From the NCBI GenBank assembly GCA_964035545.1, contig OZ037767.1, positions 13,387,301 through 13,451,300 on the forward strand: a stretch of DNA of 64,000 nt, written 5' to 3'. The first letter of the stretch is position 1, and each line of letters starts with the position of its first letter. Made by a program: the position numbers and the translations under genes. The stretch is from Bugula neritina. Lineage: Eukaryota; Bryozoa; Gymnolaemata; Cheilostomatida; Bugulidae. Below, piece after piece: positions 38,301 through 55,500 of the stretch. The notes under the pieces are model-generated. The model had not been told where the DNA came from and did not search any database. It saw only the letters and a list, made by a program, of their open reading frames with translations.

Positions 38301-41300
38301 ATTAATAATGATATAGTCAATTTTATTATAATTATATTTATTATGCCTAATCTTATATTTGTAACTACACTAATAGTTATACTTATAGTCAATTATTATA
38401 GACAGGGTTATACAGTTACACTTACAGATTAGTGTTGCACTTCCACTTTGACTTATTCTTAGACTTATGTCTTATCATAGTCCTTAGTGTTGCTGTTAGT
38501 GTTTGTGAATGGGTTAATGTTATACTTATAGTAATAGTAAAGCTTAACCTAATTCAATTACTAATTTCAATGCTAATATAGTACTAGTATTAATACTATT
38601 AGTATTACTAATAGTATCAGTAATTTAGTATTATAGTTACGACCATTACCATAACTTAAATTATATTATAAACTCACGCAAGTTTATAGTCGCTATCCCT
38701 GTGAGAAACCCCTGATGGGAGGGTTTTTTGTTAAATCGGGCTAAGGATTTATTAAGATAAGGCACAGGAGCAATTATGACTGGATGCTTTTCCTAACATC
38801 ACCAATGGCCTATGTCTGGCCTCAAACCCATGACCTTTGTGCTTACTAGGCAAACGCTCTAACCCCTAGACCACGGCTGCTCCCGAACTTAAATTATATT
38901 ATATTCATTATAAATATTTTGATTATTATATATAAATATATATAATTATTTTATTGATAACCATAAATATAATAGTTAAAGTTATGGTAATAGTTGTAAT
39001 TGTAAAAATAATAGTAATAGTATCACTATTGGTAATAGTAAGTGTAAGTATCAAGCTTAGATTTAAACGTTGAGTAAGTGTTAGTGTAATTACTAAGTAT
39101 AGTAAACATGATGTTAACTGAAAGTTGTCGCAATGTTGCTGTTGCAATATTAAAAATCCAAAGTTAAAACTAAAATAACTAGTAAAAGCTACTCACTTTT
39201 ACTCTAAATCTGTAAATGTAGGCTGTACTTATTTCACCTTGTTAGTTTGGCTGTGGGAGGTAGTCTTAAACTAACAGTAACAATCACACAGTATCAGTAT
39301 GCTACTGTCATTGTGCGATTGTTACTGTCATATAGTCATACTGATACTAAGTATCAGTATGACTATATAACTCATCGTTAATTTTGCTGTGATTAATTCT
39401 TTCAGTTGCTGTAAGAGTAAAACATAATCTGTAAAACTTTACTTCACTTTTAGTATGTACTTACTATAACTATCTATTGTTTTATTGTTTAATGGAAAAT
39501 AGTACATTAAAATTTAATTACGTCTACATATATATTATACTATTATTATATTTACTTTAATATTAAGTTTGATTTTCAGATGTCAAGTTTTAATTTGTAC
39601 TCGAACACTTTCAATTTATATTTCAATAGACTGCAACTGACATGCTGAGCTTTAGCATTACCTGAATTAAATTCTAGTTCAAGATGTGGTTAAGAAAAAG
39701 ATTAATTTTAAATTTATTTTGCTAGTAATTTATGCAAGGCATTCCTCAGCTAAGTAATATTTCATTGCCAGAAGATATGAATTGTCACTGTATTTAAAAT
39801 ATTAAGGAATAGTAATAACAGATTAAGTATAAAGGAATAAAATTTTAGTGTTTGCTCAATTTATTTCAATAGTTGATCTATAACAGTAACACTGTACAGA
39901 CATGAGTTCAGTTTGATTGGCCAATAAATTCCTTTAACTGTTTAAATAATTAATTTATCTGGATTTAAATATGAAGCAATATTGTTACTTAAACATAGCA
40001 CTAGCTAATGATTTTATAGTTAGTTGCTATAGTTAATGGATATAATTTCAAAATTCAATTTGATTAGAGTTTGGACTTGCAGCAAATACTTATGCATTGT
40101 AATTTACAGTTTTAATATTTGTGATTATTTCTTATTGTCAAAATTTTATTATTAATTTTAATAAAAACTTAGATATAATATTATTATATGTTATTAAAGC
40201 CTTTAAAACCATGTATTTTGCAGCATATATTGGTAGAAGGGAATTAGTTTTTAACTGCTTAAGAATTTTATCTGGTGGTAATTTCATTAGTCCATGTTTG
40301 AATAATAACTTTATTTATTGCTATATGTTGGTACATGGCAAAAGGAAATAAAGGAGCAACAGTTTATTTTAATGTTCTTTTATTCAGATTTAATTTTTAA
40401 AATCATGAGAAATGATGATGTCATTACTTGTTTTCCAGTGATGTTAACGACTCGTTGCTCAAAGTCGAGCAATCGCTGCAGGCGTATAAAACTCAGCTGC
40501 GAGCCAATGGGGGAGATCCACGTCTGCCGGACCTTGCCAGAGACATAAAGAATTCTATTAGAAGCATAGAATGGGATTTAGAAGATCTACAGGTTTGTTA
40601 ATTGAATGCAAAGTTTAGCAGCAATTAGTATCAGCTTCATGGTGCTAAACAGAAACGTCATCAGCTAGTGAGCCATCATCCCTAATTAATTCAAATTATG
40701 TTGTGCACGTACAAAATGTATTAGAAAATTAATATGCTTGGGCATACTACCCTGAATTTAGCTGATAGCCAAGATGTATGTTAATGATTTAATACTACAT
40801 AGATGTAATGTGTCGGGAATAGTAAGTAAGCAATCGGGAGTTTTCCCCTTTTTGATAAATAAAATAGTTAGAAAATTTACATGCAATGTTTTAATTTAAT
40901 AAAAGAGTATATGTTATCATTGGTAGGAAACTGTATCAATAGTAGAGAAAACACCTAGAAAATTTAACCTCACCTCCGAAGAAGTAAGGGAAAGACAGAA
41001 CTTTATTAGAACAGTGAAACATAAACTTGCCACCCTGAAAGATGAAAGTCAATTTAATGGAGCAGAGGCTAGCAAAAAAAAGAATGCAGAGAAACAGGTG
41101 GTTTAATTAGTTGAAATTGTCTCCACTCTAGACATCTACTCGTAATCTGCAGTCGTGAAGTGTTGGGGTAAAAGATTCGTCGCTCAACAAATTGATTTGT
41201 TGAATTTAGTTTTTGGGGTTGTCTTCTAGAGTAGAATTTAGTATTGCAGTATTCCCTTTGTATGTCGCTAGGCTACGGGTCCCAAAATCTCAATTCATGA

Positions 41301-43000
41301 CATAGTAAAATACTAGATTTAACTCATGGATCTGTTAAATTCAGCCATTTTGTCTGTATACATATACATAGGCCACAAAATGGGGTCTAAGCCCTTCTCG
41401 TCACCTGTAAGATTTTGTGAGAAATGAAACAGTGAGATATAGAGGGAGTACTGTATTATATACTTATTAGGAGTATTTGAATATTGCAAAACTTTGTGAC
41501 TGAATAATAAAACAGCATATTGTTGCAGTCTCTGTTGTCCACATCTGTTCACTCTGGAGGTGCTGCCAGTCAGTACAACACGTCAGGGAAGACTTCCGCT
41601 GCTGCCGCTGCCAACAGTCAGTTTATAGAAGAGACACAGCAGCAACAGCAGGTCAGTCTTACAATGTGTGTCCAACAGAAAAAAAATGTTAATTTCGATA
41701 AAAAAATCTGCATATGGTGATGATGCAACTTGTGATAACCTTTTTAATTTAATGTAACAATGACAGTCGCTTTCTCTGATGCAGTGCTCCTCTGTATCTC
41801 ACTCAGCTACGGGTCTCGAAGCCTCAATTCTTAACATAGTAGAATAACAGACTTAACTTGCTGATCTTTAAAATTCGGCCATTTTGTTTGTATACACATA
41901 CATTGCCACCAATCGAGGCTCCAAGTCCTTCTCGTGACATCGAGAACCGTGAGATACAGAAGGAGCACTGTACATTCATTTCTCGGGATTGATATTCAAT
42001 CATTAGTGTGTATATATCATTGAGCTCTTCTTGTAATCTAACATTATATGACACGCAGCTGATGATTAGAGCTCAAGATGAGCAGATTGACAATATTGGA
42101 GCCAGTGTGAAGGTGTTGAAGAATCTGAGTACACATATAGGGACAGAGCTCGAGGAGCAACACGGGTCAGTATCTTCTCTTACACATGAGACTGGTGCGT
42201 CTGCTTTCCCTCAGTATAACGCTGCAAAAACAAATGTTTGGCTATGTTTATTAATTTTTTGTAATTTGTTTGAAGCTGGTTTATGCTGTGAGATTTGCCT
42301 CGGGCTTGTTCCTCTGTCTTCTTGTGTCGGTATTGAGCCTAGATTCGGAATTTGTTTTTGTTGAGTTTTTTTGCAAAATCGAAACTAAAAACTGATACTG
42401 TTTTTGGCACTGCTGCTCAAATTAACCTAACTAGTCTCAAACTATGCATAGCTCTCTCCAGTGATGGTTGAACACAAGCTGTACCAAAAATACTCACAAC
42501 ACAAAACCAAAAAATGCTGAAATACTAAAATAATTGTTGGTATTCCTAATGCCAGCAAAGCCCTACTTTATTATCTTCGGTACTAGTGGAACACTACTTT
42601 TTTGATTCATCTGCTCTTTGACTCACTCATTCATAGCCTTTGTTCTCTAATATTCAGTTTGTTGGACGAGTTCGGACATGAAATGGAAAACACAGGCAGT
42701 AAGATGGATAATACAATGAAAAAGATTGCCAAAGTTACAAAGATGTCTACAGGTTAGTCGACTCATCATTGATCTCTTCTATATTTTCTTCAAAACATTT
42801 GAGGTCATATTGTAGCATGTTTATGATACTTATTTACTGAAGTGTATAGAAATATAAGATTTATCTTCTCTTGCTAAATACTCTATAGAATACTAGGAAT
42901 AAGTTGTTTTCTTCTGCTTGTAGATAAGAGACAGTGGTGTGCTATTGGAGTGCTGCTGCTACTAGTGGTGATATTAATTATACTGATTTCTGTGCTATGA
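32325..43000 (+). CDS. STX6: Syntaxin-6
   Basis: Complete seven-exon gene, 253 aa (human STX6 is 255). Exons 32325-32359, 40439-40592, 40927-41097, 41529-41651, 42059-42165, 42658-42752 and 42924-43000, all in phase. It is a tail-anchored Qc-type SNARE for endosome to trans-Golgi traffic. The N-terminus MAKEDPYFVVRDDV matches the family start. The N-terminal helical domain covers about residues 1-110 (IRSIEWDLEDLQETVSIVEK). A Gln-rich linker follows (ETQQQQQ). The SNARE helix is at about 163-225 with zero-layer Gln near 195 (GTELEEQHG). The C-terminal membrane anchor is at 233-253. Intron 1 is about 8 kb and holds repeats and a SINE; introns 3 and 4 each hold a MITE. Confidence 0.95.
33590..34090. 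repeat. Degenerate AT-rich low-complexity tract in STX6 intron 1
   Basis: ATACTAATAGCAATAC-like and TATAAGTATAAG-like segments grading into AT-only sequence. No coding signal. Confidence 0.55.
35540..36160 (-). other. Protein-like segments antisense within STX6 intron 1, unidentified
   Basis: Two minus-strand stretches read like real protein. One, at about 36150-35880, includes KLRSSQNAARVVKRHLKKL and FVTDHPGVFELTWPAEF. The other, at about 35690-35540, includes GKENHRQLAFITECKLLPP and ends at a stop (TAG, 35540-35542). A plausible acceptor (pyrimidine-rich tract then CATAG) precedes the second, and a possible donor (ATG|GTTAGC) follows the first. Their phases do not join, and no start codon is seen. 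This could be a decayed nested gene, a transposon fragment or chance. I do not recognise it. Confidence 0.3.
36880..37400. repeat. Degenerate TACTATTAGTATTAC-type tract in STX6 intron 1
   Basis: Dense TTACTATTAGTATTAC and ACTCATACTCATAGTGAT motifs without a fixed unit. Confidence 0.55.
38040..38650. repeat. Degenerate TATTAGTATTACT-type tract in STX6 intron 1
   Basis: Same family of low-complexity motifs as above, ending at the SINE target site. Confidence 0.55.
38671..38885 (-). mobile_element. tRNA-derived SINE, full-length, with 18-bp target duplication
   Basis: Minus-strand reading starts GGGAGCAGCCGTGGTCTAGG (A box TGGTCTAGGGG), then GTTAGAGCG and the B-box region GGTCATGGGTTTGAGGC, and ends with a block containing CAGGGATAGCGACTATAAAC. 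Flanked by a perfect 18-bp duplication, AACTTAAATTATATTATA, at 38653-38670 and 38886-38903. This marks exact ends and a young insertion. Confidence 0.88.
39275..39368. repeat. Adjacent hairpins, including a perfect 39-bp palindrome
   Basis: 39330-39348 (ATATAGTCATACTGATACT) and 39350-39368 are exact reverse complements separated by one base. Just upstream, 39275-39290 pairs with 39312-39327 at 15 of 16 positions (CAGTAACAATC...GATTGTTACTG). Confidence 0.9.
41247..41453. mobile_element. MITE, copy 1 (STX6 intron 3)
   Basis: About 207 bp with imperfect terminal inverted repeats: CAGTATTCCCTTTGTATG at one end and the complement of CAGTACTCCCTCTATATC at the other. The right end is followed by TA. 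The interior matches copy 2 in order (GCTACGGGTC, TTCAGCCATTTTGTCTGTAT, CCTTCTCGTCAC). CAGT ends beside TA suggest a Tc1/mariner-type origin. Confidence 0.72.
41782..41970. mobile_element. MITE, copy 2 (STX6 intron 4)
   Basis: About 189 bp with terminal inverted repeats CAGTGCTCCTCTGTATCTCA and the complement of CAGTGCTCCTTCTGTATCTC. Related throughout to copy 1, about 330 bp upstream in the adjacent intron. Confidence 0.75.
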
Positions 43001-44487
43001 ACAGCCTTTCTCTTTCTATTGCCACTAAGTCTTAGTGATCATTGGTTACACTGACTCGTTATGACTCACCATCAGGCCCTATTACTCCGCATTTGGTGCT
43101 GCAGTCATAAGTTAATACTACTATACTTTAGTACTGGTTATTAGAGGTGAGTACTACTATAAGTGAGCACTTCTAATAGTTGGTACTACAGTCACTGTAT
43201 GTAACTCATCTGTGCCAATTATTCCACTACAGACTCCAGCCTTTATAGAAAACAGGGAATTATACTACGACATACATATAGACTGATATAGTATATTAAC
43301 ACATTTCGTGTACACCTCAATGTGTATATTAGTTTACAGTGTATGTAAGATATGGTTAGTACGGTGCATACCGTAGATATAGTAATATAATTTATCATAA
43401 TTGTTTTGATTTTATGCAATATTTTTGTAATCAACTATTTATTTTATTCTGTTGAAATCAACTTTTGAATCTGGCTATATTTTGAGGTAATGTTGAATTT
43501 TAAAAGCTCTGTATAAATACAGTACCATTCAAATATTGGCTTTAATATTTTGTTGAATTTATAGTTATTTGTATAGTTGTTTGATGATATTTCAATAAAA
43601 ACCGTGATTTTTATTACACTTCTATTTGGATTATTGTGCCATGTGATAGAATTTAAAAAAATGTTTTGGGCATTTATTAGTGAACTTTCTCTCAAAGATA
43701 AATAATTATTTTATATATTTGGAAGACAAGTGTACTAATGTAGTAAGAATATATCAACTTATGTCTAGGGATGTCTTTCCAGCCATCTTATATACCTATA
43801 TATTATAATTAGCACACAATAAAGTGAATAGCATTGGATATGAAACTTCTTAAACTAACCAGGCACTCGTGACGTGTCATATCTTACTTGTTGACGAACT
43901 TGAATATAAATACTAAACTAACGAAAATATCGGCTCCTATTACAATAATACTAATAATCATAAGGAGCATCGTTATATAACCTTCGTGCAGTACTCTAGT
44001 AGCTCCATCAGACTTTGTAAATACTGTATGCATGTGAAACCTATGGGCATTATTCCAGTCATGGTCAACATTATATTGCATAAGTGAAGTAGACACTCGC
44101 ATATTACAATATAAAACATATATCGCTTCGTGATATATAAGGCATCGTCTACACTCTAAAATGACCATTTAGTTTTGCATAAGCCAGAAGGGTGAGTGTT
44201 TTCAAAGACCAAGGTGGGTGAAAATGATAATTACAAATAATAATAATATAATACACCATAGTCCATAGATAAATGATAATAGTCTTGCCAAGTACTTATG
44301 GCATTTGCATGATTGTGTGTAAAACATGTTCTATATCTTGCAGCATAGATTAAATTGACTGGCTAAACTTGAGTTGTGTTCTAAAATTATATGCATTGTT
44401 AAACTTGGACAATATAGAAAAAATTACTTTATATTAGTTTGAAATATTATAATAAATAAATTCTATAACATATTATATTTTTTTGAT
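43001..44487. other. STX6 3' flank and upstream region of the next gene
   Basis: No exon recognised. AATAAA at 43594-43599 is the first convincing poly(A) signal after STX6. The rest is AT-rich and leads to the start codon at 44488. Confidence 0.55.
43594..43599 (+). promoter_or_regulatory. Candidate STX6 poly(A) signal
   Basis: AATAAA followed by a GT/T-containing stretch, about 590 bp beyond the stop codon. Confidence 0.4.
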
Positions 44488-46029
44488 ATGTCAGACGTTA
44501 TGCAGGTTTCTCTGGCCCCCAAAAAGCGAGTGCACTTTAAGAAAGTGGAAACCATATTTGAGAAACTCGACAAATCGATTACTAGAGAACTTCTACCACT
44601 TAAACAGGTCTGATCAAACAGGCTGTGTATACTGTTTACTTGACAATCTAATCACTTCATCAACTTATTAATATTACATATGAATGTTTTATTTTTCAAC
44701 AGCCGAATAAATCTGAGGCCTGGTAATAATATTGTACATGTGGTAAACTTAAATAAACTCCACAGAGTTCAATATTTTTTAAATATCACATTAATAAAAG
44801 ATTCTGCATTTGCATTCTAATATTGAATTTTATTTATTAATTGTAACAGATTGTCATGACAAAACACCCTAAAATTGTATATTATAATAATACTTATGTG
44901 TCATAGAAAAGAAGAAGCAGTAAAAGTTTGATCTTAATACCGACTCCTGTGTTGGGACAGTCTGCTAATGCAAAGCTGTCCAGAAGTCACACTCACCAAA
45001 GTCCTAATAGGAGGTGCAGCACCTCGCGATGTGTGATTGTGTCACATAGACACAAACAGTCACATGACATTAGTAACACAGAGCCACATGACACTAGGAA
45101 CATGAAGTCACGTGACGCTAGGATCATGCGGTCACATGACACCAGGAACATGAAGTCACATGACACCAGGAAGAAGCAACATAAAATGCTCGATATCCGA
45201 CATAGTAACACACCAGTTACTGTATTATCTGCTAGAGATACCTTACGATCTACGGAGACTGCACTTTCATCAACTTGTTTGGCTTCTGGTATACGTAGGT
45301 ATGCAGGCTACTTAGTGATGACCCTGTGAGCTTGTGTTAAGGTTATATAGCTAAGATGTAAGTCAATTCCATTCTGAATTCAGCATGTTTCAAATAACAT
45401 AAATGCATTACAAACATTGAAATGGCTACAGAAATAGTGAACATTCAAATGCACGAGTTTGGAGCTATAGGGAAATAATAAAACTAACTTGATTGGTAGT
45501 AACTCGTGATAACAGTTTTAAAGTGAAGCATGCCGGCCATGGTCAAACTGTTTTTAGCTGATTCCTTATAATAAAATAGAAAATTATTTTGTTTTCTTAG
45601 TATATTTGCATTGCTGATAATTCGGGAGCAGTGTACTATTACACATCTACCCTGAACTTGCTAAGCTTCTACATGAATTCATACATGTCTTAATTCTAAA
45701 CTCAGGCACACTTCAAGACCATACCATTTACAATCTGCTGATACAAGACACAAACCAAGGGAGACAACCTTCAACAATAAGCCTTTGAAGAATCATGTAT
45801 CGACAAACCCATCAACAGTAGACAACTCTGCTAAAACACAATTATACAAGAGAAGGTAATAATCTTTCCTAATATACTTGAAATTTTCCCATCACATTTC
45901 AGTGTAATAATAACTTTGTTTCTTTCAATTAGGTTGAGTCCTACCAATGCCCACCCTGCCCTATCACCGATTTGTACAGCTTCAACTCTGAGGCTAAAGA
46001 AGACAACTCCAATGAGACATACAAAATAA
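44488..46029 (+). CDS. Unrecognised basic Ser/Thr/His-rich protein with PP1-docking motif
   Basis: Four exons in consistent phase, 252 aa: 44488-44607, 44907-45298, 45706-45855, 45933-46029. Starts MSDVMQVSLAPKKRVHFKKV. KKRVHF at residues 12-17 fits the RVxF docking consensus for protein phosphatase 1 (known motif class; binding is inferred). Residues 18-40 could form a short helix (FEKLDKSITRELLPLK). Exon 2 encodes a low-complexity region with five 8-residue repeats of the SHDTRNMK type. The rest is hydrophilic, rich in Ser, Thr, Lys and Arg, with no membrane segment or signal peptide, so probably an intrinsically disordered intracellular protein. All splice sites are canonical and phases fit 0, 2, 2. 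I do not recognise the family; it may be a fast-evolving PP1 regulatory or chromatin protein. Confidence 0.72.
45061..45180 (+). repeat. In-frame 24-bp coding repeat, five units
   Basis: Units start exactly every 24 bp (45061, 45085, 45109, 45133, 45157) with CACATGAC or CACGTGAC, each encoding eight residues of the type SHDTRNMK. The period keeps the frame, as expected for repeats within an expressed exon. Confidence 0.9.
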
Positions 46030-47290
46030 ACAATCTTGCAAAATAGTTTCACTTTCTTACTTTTACTTTTTACTCTCTCAACTTTGATTTTATTCATTTT
46101 TACCCATAAAGTTTATATTTATTAAAACAATATATATTAAAACATTATTTTGTATTAGAAGTCATAATAAAAACATAAATTTGACATGTAAATACACATT
46201 ATACTGTATAGTATCATACTAATGTAGGCTTTATTGCTCAATAAAGTAAAAAGTGGGAAGTGTGAAAACATTTTATTATCCAGCCTGGATATGTCTATAC
46301 ATCACAGAGATTTGTACTGTAGGATTTGTGCCTCTATTTAACAGCTTTAAGCATAAAAAAGATGAGAATAGAATTGATAGGCTAAATGGCAAGTATAGTA
46401 TTCAAGGAAAGATAATTCTGACAATGAGATAGAGAAAAAGGAATAGCTGTAAGCAAAACTACCTATAACCTTGGGCTATCAGATTTTTCATAGAAAAAAG
46501 TTGCATGAGAAGCTACAAAATGTTGAATTACTAAAAGAGTCGTATGTAAAGTTTATACAAGACAAAAAGTAATACAATGTGTAAATGATATGAGAAATGC
46601 GTTAAACCAATTCTAACAAAAGCCGCCACCTCAGCACCATGGAACTGTTACAGTACAATATTTAAATGACTGGCGGATTAATACTTGAGAAATGGAAGAC
46701 TTAGCAGTATTATGTGCTAGAGGGCAAAGACTAACAATAGCCTATAAAAGTAACAAGTGTAAAAATAGAAGCAACATATAGACAAGTTAAATCTTAGTAA
46801 ATGTAGTGTTTCAACTATACAAGTTCCATATTGTTACCCTGTCCATGGGTGTATAACATAGTATCCAGTAGAGGTGTGGAGAGGTACACTGGTGTCATAT
46901 AAGTCTAGACTGCAGAAGATCTATAAATAGAAACAGAATATAAATATATGCAATGTTTACATTTATATGCAATAATCACATAGTAGTTATGAAAACAGGA
47001 TGTAACTCTATGAGAATAAAAGGTGGGAACAGAGCAGCTAAAAGTTTCAACTACATCAACTTTATCTTCCTGTTCACAGAACAAATTTACTCTGTCATGA
47101 TTTGGATTACAAGCATATTCGTTACAGCCTATCATTGGTTGATTGCTGTCCAATCACATCAAGTTTCACTGAGCAGTTTCTTAAACAAATAAAACTGAAA
47201 CGTAGATGTTATTTAATGACGGCTAGCGACAGCGTTAGCTTGATCTCCTATGCAGATGGAGACTTATGACTCAGCCTGTGACATCACGTC
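46030..47290. other. Intergenic interval between convergent PP1-motif gene and ferrochelatase
   Basis: No exon recognised. AATAAA at 46166-46171 is a candidate poly(A) signal for the plus-strand gene. Open frames at 46905-47192 on both strands overlap each other and show no family features. Confidence 0.55.
46166..46171 (+). promoter_or_regulatory. Candidate poly(A) signal of the PP1-motif gene
   Basis: AATAAA about 137 bp beyond the stop codon. Confidence 0.4.
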
Positions 47291-52340
<5,050 letters not shown>

Positions 52341-52479
52341 ATCAATGAAGGACCAGTCACCTTGCGAGACTGAGTGTGCTAGTGAATGTCGATCAGACTT
52401 AAACTGAAAGTAAAAAAACAAGATGAAAGCCTAAATGGAAAGATTACTAAAAATGAAAACAACATAACTTCGTATTAGT

Positions 52480-53400
52480 ATTACTAGGTAAAATTTAATT
52501 TCAAGCAATAGTTACAATGGTAATACAGACATATTGAGACTGATACTAAATCAAGTTTTACTATAATTATGTTTGGTAATTGAGGTTACTGACGATGCAA
52601 TCAACTATCAGTAGGTCTAATGAATAATAAGATTGAATGAAATTGAACTATAACTAACTGTAAGTGCTAGTATTAGTATAGGTATTGGTATAATTTTATT
52701 AGTATAAGATTAAATATATAACATACCCATTAAATATCAATAATTTACTATGTACCTACATGTATAATTTTAGTATTTCATTATTTAGTGATTAATTTAC
52801 CATGATCATCATAATGATGGCCAAAATTATGATTATGAATATCATAATAATAATAAAATTAATCATACTTGTTAATTTTAAATTTAATTCATGGTTACCA
52901 TTGACATTATGATTATAACAAATATATTCATAAACTAAAATTGCTGATAGTATAAGTAATATTAGTATTATAAACAGTAATACGAATACTTACAGTTATA
53001 CTAAGTATACCAATACTAATACTAATACTAATATAATATAAATAATAAATATAATATTAATTTTAATTATAAACGTAATTTAATTAATCAATACTAATAA
53101 TAATAGTGAATTAGTGCTACTCTTAGTATAACTAAGTCTAACAATAACAGTAACACTAATAGTAATAGTAATACTAATACTAATAGTAACTCAAGCTGTA
53201 AGTTTAAGTCAAGTGTAACTCAAATTCACATACTTATAGTGCTGCTACTGTGTTACTGTTAGTGTTAGTGTCTCTGTTAGTGTTGGTAACTGTAAGTGTA
53301 ACACTAATACGAATAGAGTAATACTCAGTAAGTCAGCAATTGTAACATAACAGTAACAGTAAGTCATAAGTGTAACATTAACAGTATCAGTATGAGTAAC
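52480..53400. repeat. Long degenerate TACTAATAGTAATAC-type tract
   Basis: The longest example of this low-complexity class in the window. Motifs such as ATACTAATACTAATAATA and AGTAACAGTAACTG occur in both orientations with no constant unit. Confidence 0.6.
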
Positions 53401-54918
53401 AGTAACTGCAATTTTAAAAATAAATCATTAAATCATAAATCTAAATGTAATAGTTTAACTTTAAATACAAATTTAAATTAAACTTGAAGTTTAGTTAAAT
53501 TTTTATTTAAAATTAAAATAACAAGGATCAACCTAAAGAAAGATTCAATTTACAGCTAAGAAATTTCATGCAAAAGTGCTTCACTTGAACTTTACAAAGT
53601 TCGATTTATAGAGCTGTCCAGGCCAGTTGTCTATCGAAAGTTTAGCAAAAGAAAGTTGCAATGAAAATGTGGATCCTGTTGTTTTTCCTTTAGTACACGA
53701 ATCACATTGCATAACCATTGTAGAATGTTAAAGACGTTACCGAATTAGAGTTTGTTCAGTATAAACACGATATACCACTTGTCTTTTGTGAAACTCTCTG
53801 ATCGCAATAGCCAAGACAGGACAACCCCAACTCTAATCTGTTGGGGGGTTATGAGGAAATCAATTATAATAGACTATTATATCTTACTAATATGTTGTTA
53901 AACTTAGTTTTTGTTTCATTATTTATGATTTTTACAAGTTATTTAAAAGCATAATGCATGTAATAATATTTTCTCACCATATCCTTGAAGCCATTGAACT
54001 ATCATAAGTTTTAGTTCAGTTGTGATAGATTTTTCCGGAGAACATGGATCCTTGTGAGTAAGAGAAGAGATCAGAAAGGTTTCGAGGTGTATCAATCTAT
54101 ATTAGTGTAGAAGATATAATATACTAGTCTGTATATCCAAGATCTGTCCTTGGCAAGCTCCAGTGCATGGTAGACTGAACTACACTGGAAACTCAACTGC
54201 TTATATACTCTAGAAATCGGGTGCTTTAAACATCGGGAGCCCCGAAGTTCAGACGCCCCCGACTTTTACTAGAAGATTCTACCCGGTCGTTGGGTGAAAT
54301 TGTACACCCCAAACTTCAGGCGCGCCGAATCGGACTCCTGAATTTCGGTACCTTCCGACTTTGGCTGAAGATCAGATTTACAGCACAAAAGAAATGGACA
54401 GTTAAAAATATAGTTGCAAGAGAAGACAATTTTAAAGTTAGCCCCAAAATCTACTACGCATTGCTTGAAACTTTGACAAAGCTTTTGGAATCCATACTAT
54501 TCTTTCATACTCAAGTTAATATAAATCCGATAGTGTCGTAGCTTTAGTTTTATCATTATCCGGTTGTCTTCTCTTGTTATTTGAGGAAAGTATAGGTATA
54601 GTTGAATTGGTTTAGCACACTAATATTGAATATTTTAATTAATTCAACGAGTTGGCTCTGGTGTGGGTGTGGCCACGTAGTGACTTATATGAATAATGTT
54701 GTAGTTTTGTGCACTACACAATTTGGGTGTTATTGTATCAGGAGTTATTGCTGCATGCTCTACTATAAAGTTACGAGAGAAGCCAAGATATTGGACGTTT
54801 ATAATAGAAGTGTATTGAAGTCTAATTATACACAAATAAAGTCACCAATAAGCATGAGAGAACAGATACATATATAATAGCTACACAACGTTATCCTGGT
54901 CTATTCGATAGTTTTCCA

Positions 54919-55146
54919 CCAACTGAGGCTGGGCGCCGGAAGGCGCTGTTCATATCCGGCAGGTTATTGTTAATTGGCTAGTAAAAGGTTCTGACGGTGT
55001 CACCGTATGTGGGGATGCAGTGCCGCATAGAACTGCGGCATCGCTTACAGAGTTGTGGTCTCTCTACTTAATACTTCATAATACATTATAACTGTTCTTG
55101 TGAATACTTAGACAGAGGGTACTGGGGTGTATACTTCCCATAGCTA
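54919..55146 (-). repeat. LTR-like dispersed repeat, copy B
   Basis: Reverse complement matches copy A (17375-17600) in block order: ATGGGAAGTATACACC, ATGCCGCAGTTCTATGCGGC, ACGGTGACACCGTC, CGCCTTCCGGCGCCCA and CAGTTGG. The copies are diverged, with different lengths in the AT-rich spacers. Confidence 0.6.
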
Positions 55147-55309
55147 CTACAATAACATAATATAGGTATATTATAAGAGAGGATGTTTGAGATTGAGTGA
55201 ATAGTGTACATACAGAGAGATAGAGTAGCATGCTTGTGAGCAATAGAATAGAGTGGGCATAGAGAGGGATTGTGATCAAATGCAATAAATTAAGTTATAA
55301 CTTTTGAAT

Positions 55310-55500
55310 TTTCCATCATTCATTGTTACTCTGAAGATGGCAGGCTCAAAGTGAGTTAATAGTTTAGGTCGCTGATTTATGAATAGTCATGAGTAATACT
55401 TATAGTTAGAAAGGTAGGACACACAACTCCGAATTATTAAAAGAAGCACTAAAATATTATATCATTAATTTTCAATCATTCATTGTTACTCTGATGATGG
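55310..55500. repeat. Short direct repeat pair
   Basis: 55310-55340 and 55469-55500 share ATCATTCATTGTTACTCTGA followed by A/T-GATGG, with two or three mismatches over about 30 bp. Confidence 0.55.

Noticed and set aside
44928-45329. Single-exon ORF starting at 44928
   Set aside because: It is the middle of exon 2 of the four-exon gene; splice sites at 44906 and 45299 and upstream exon fit better.
54290-54541. 83-codon plus-strand frame
   Set aside because: Lies across a diverged local duplication; no recognisable motif or exon partners.
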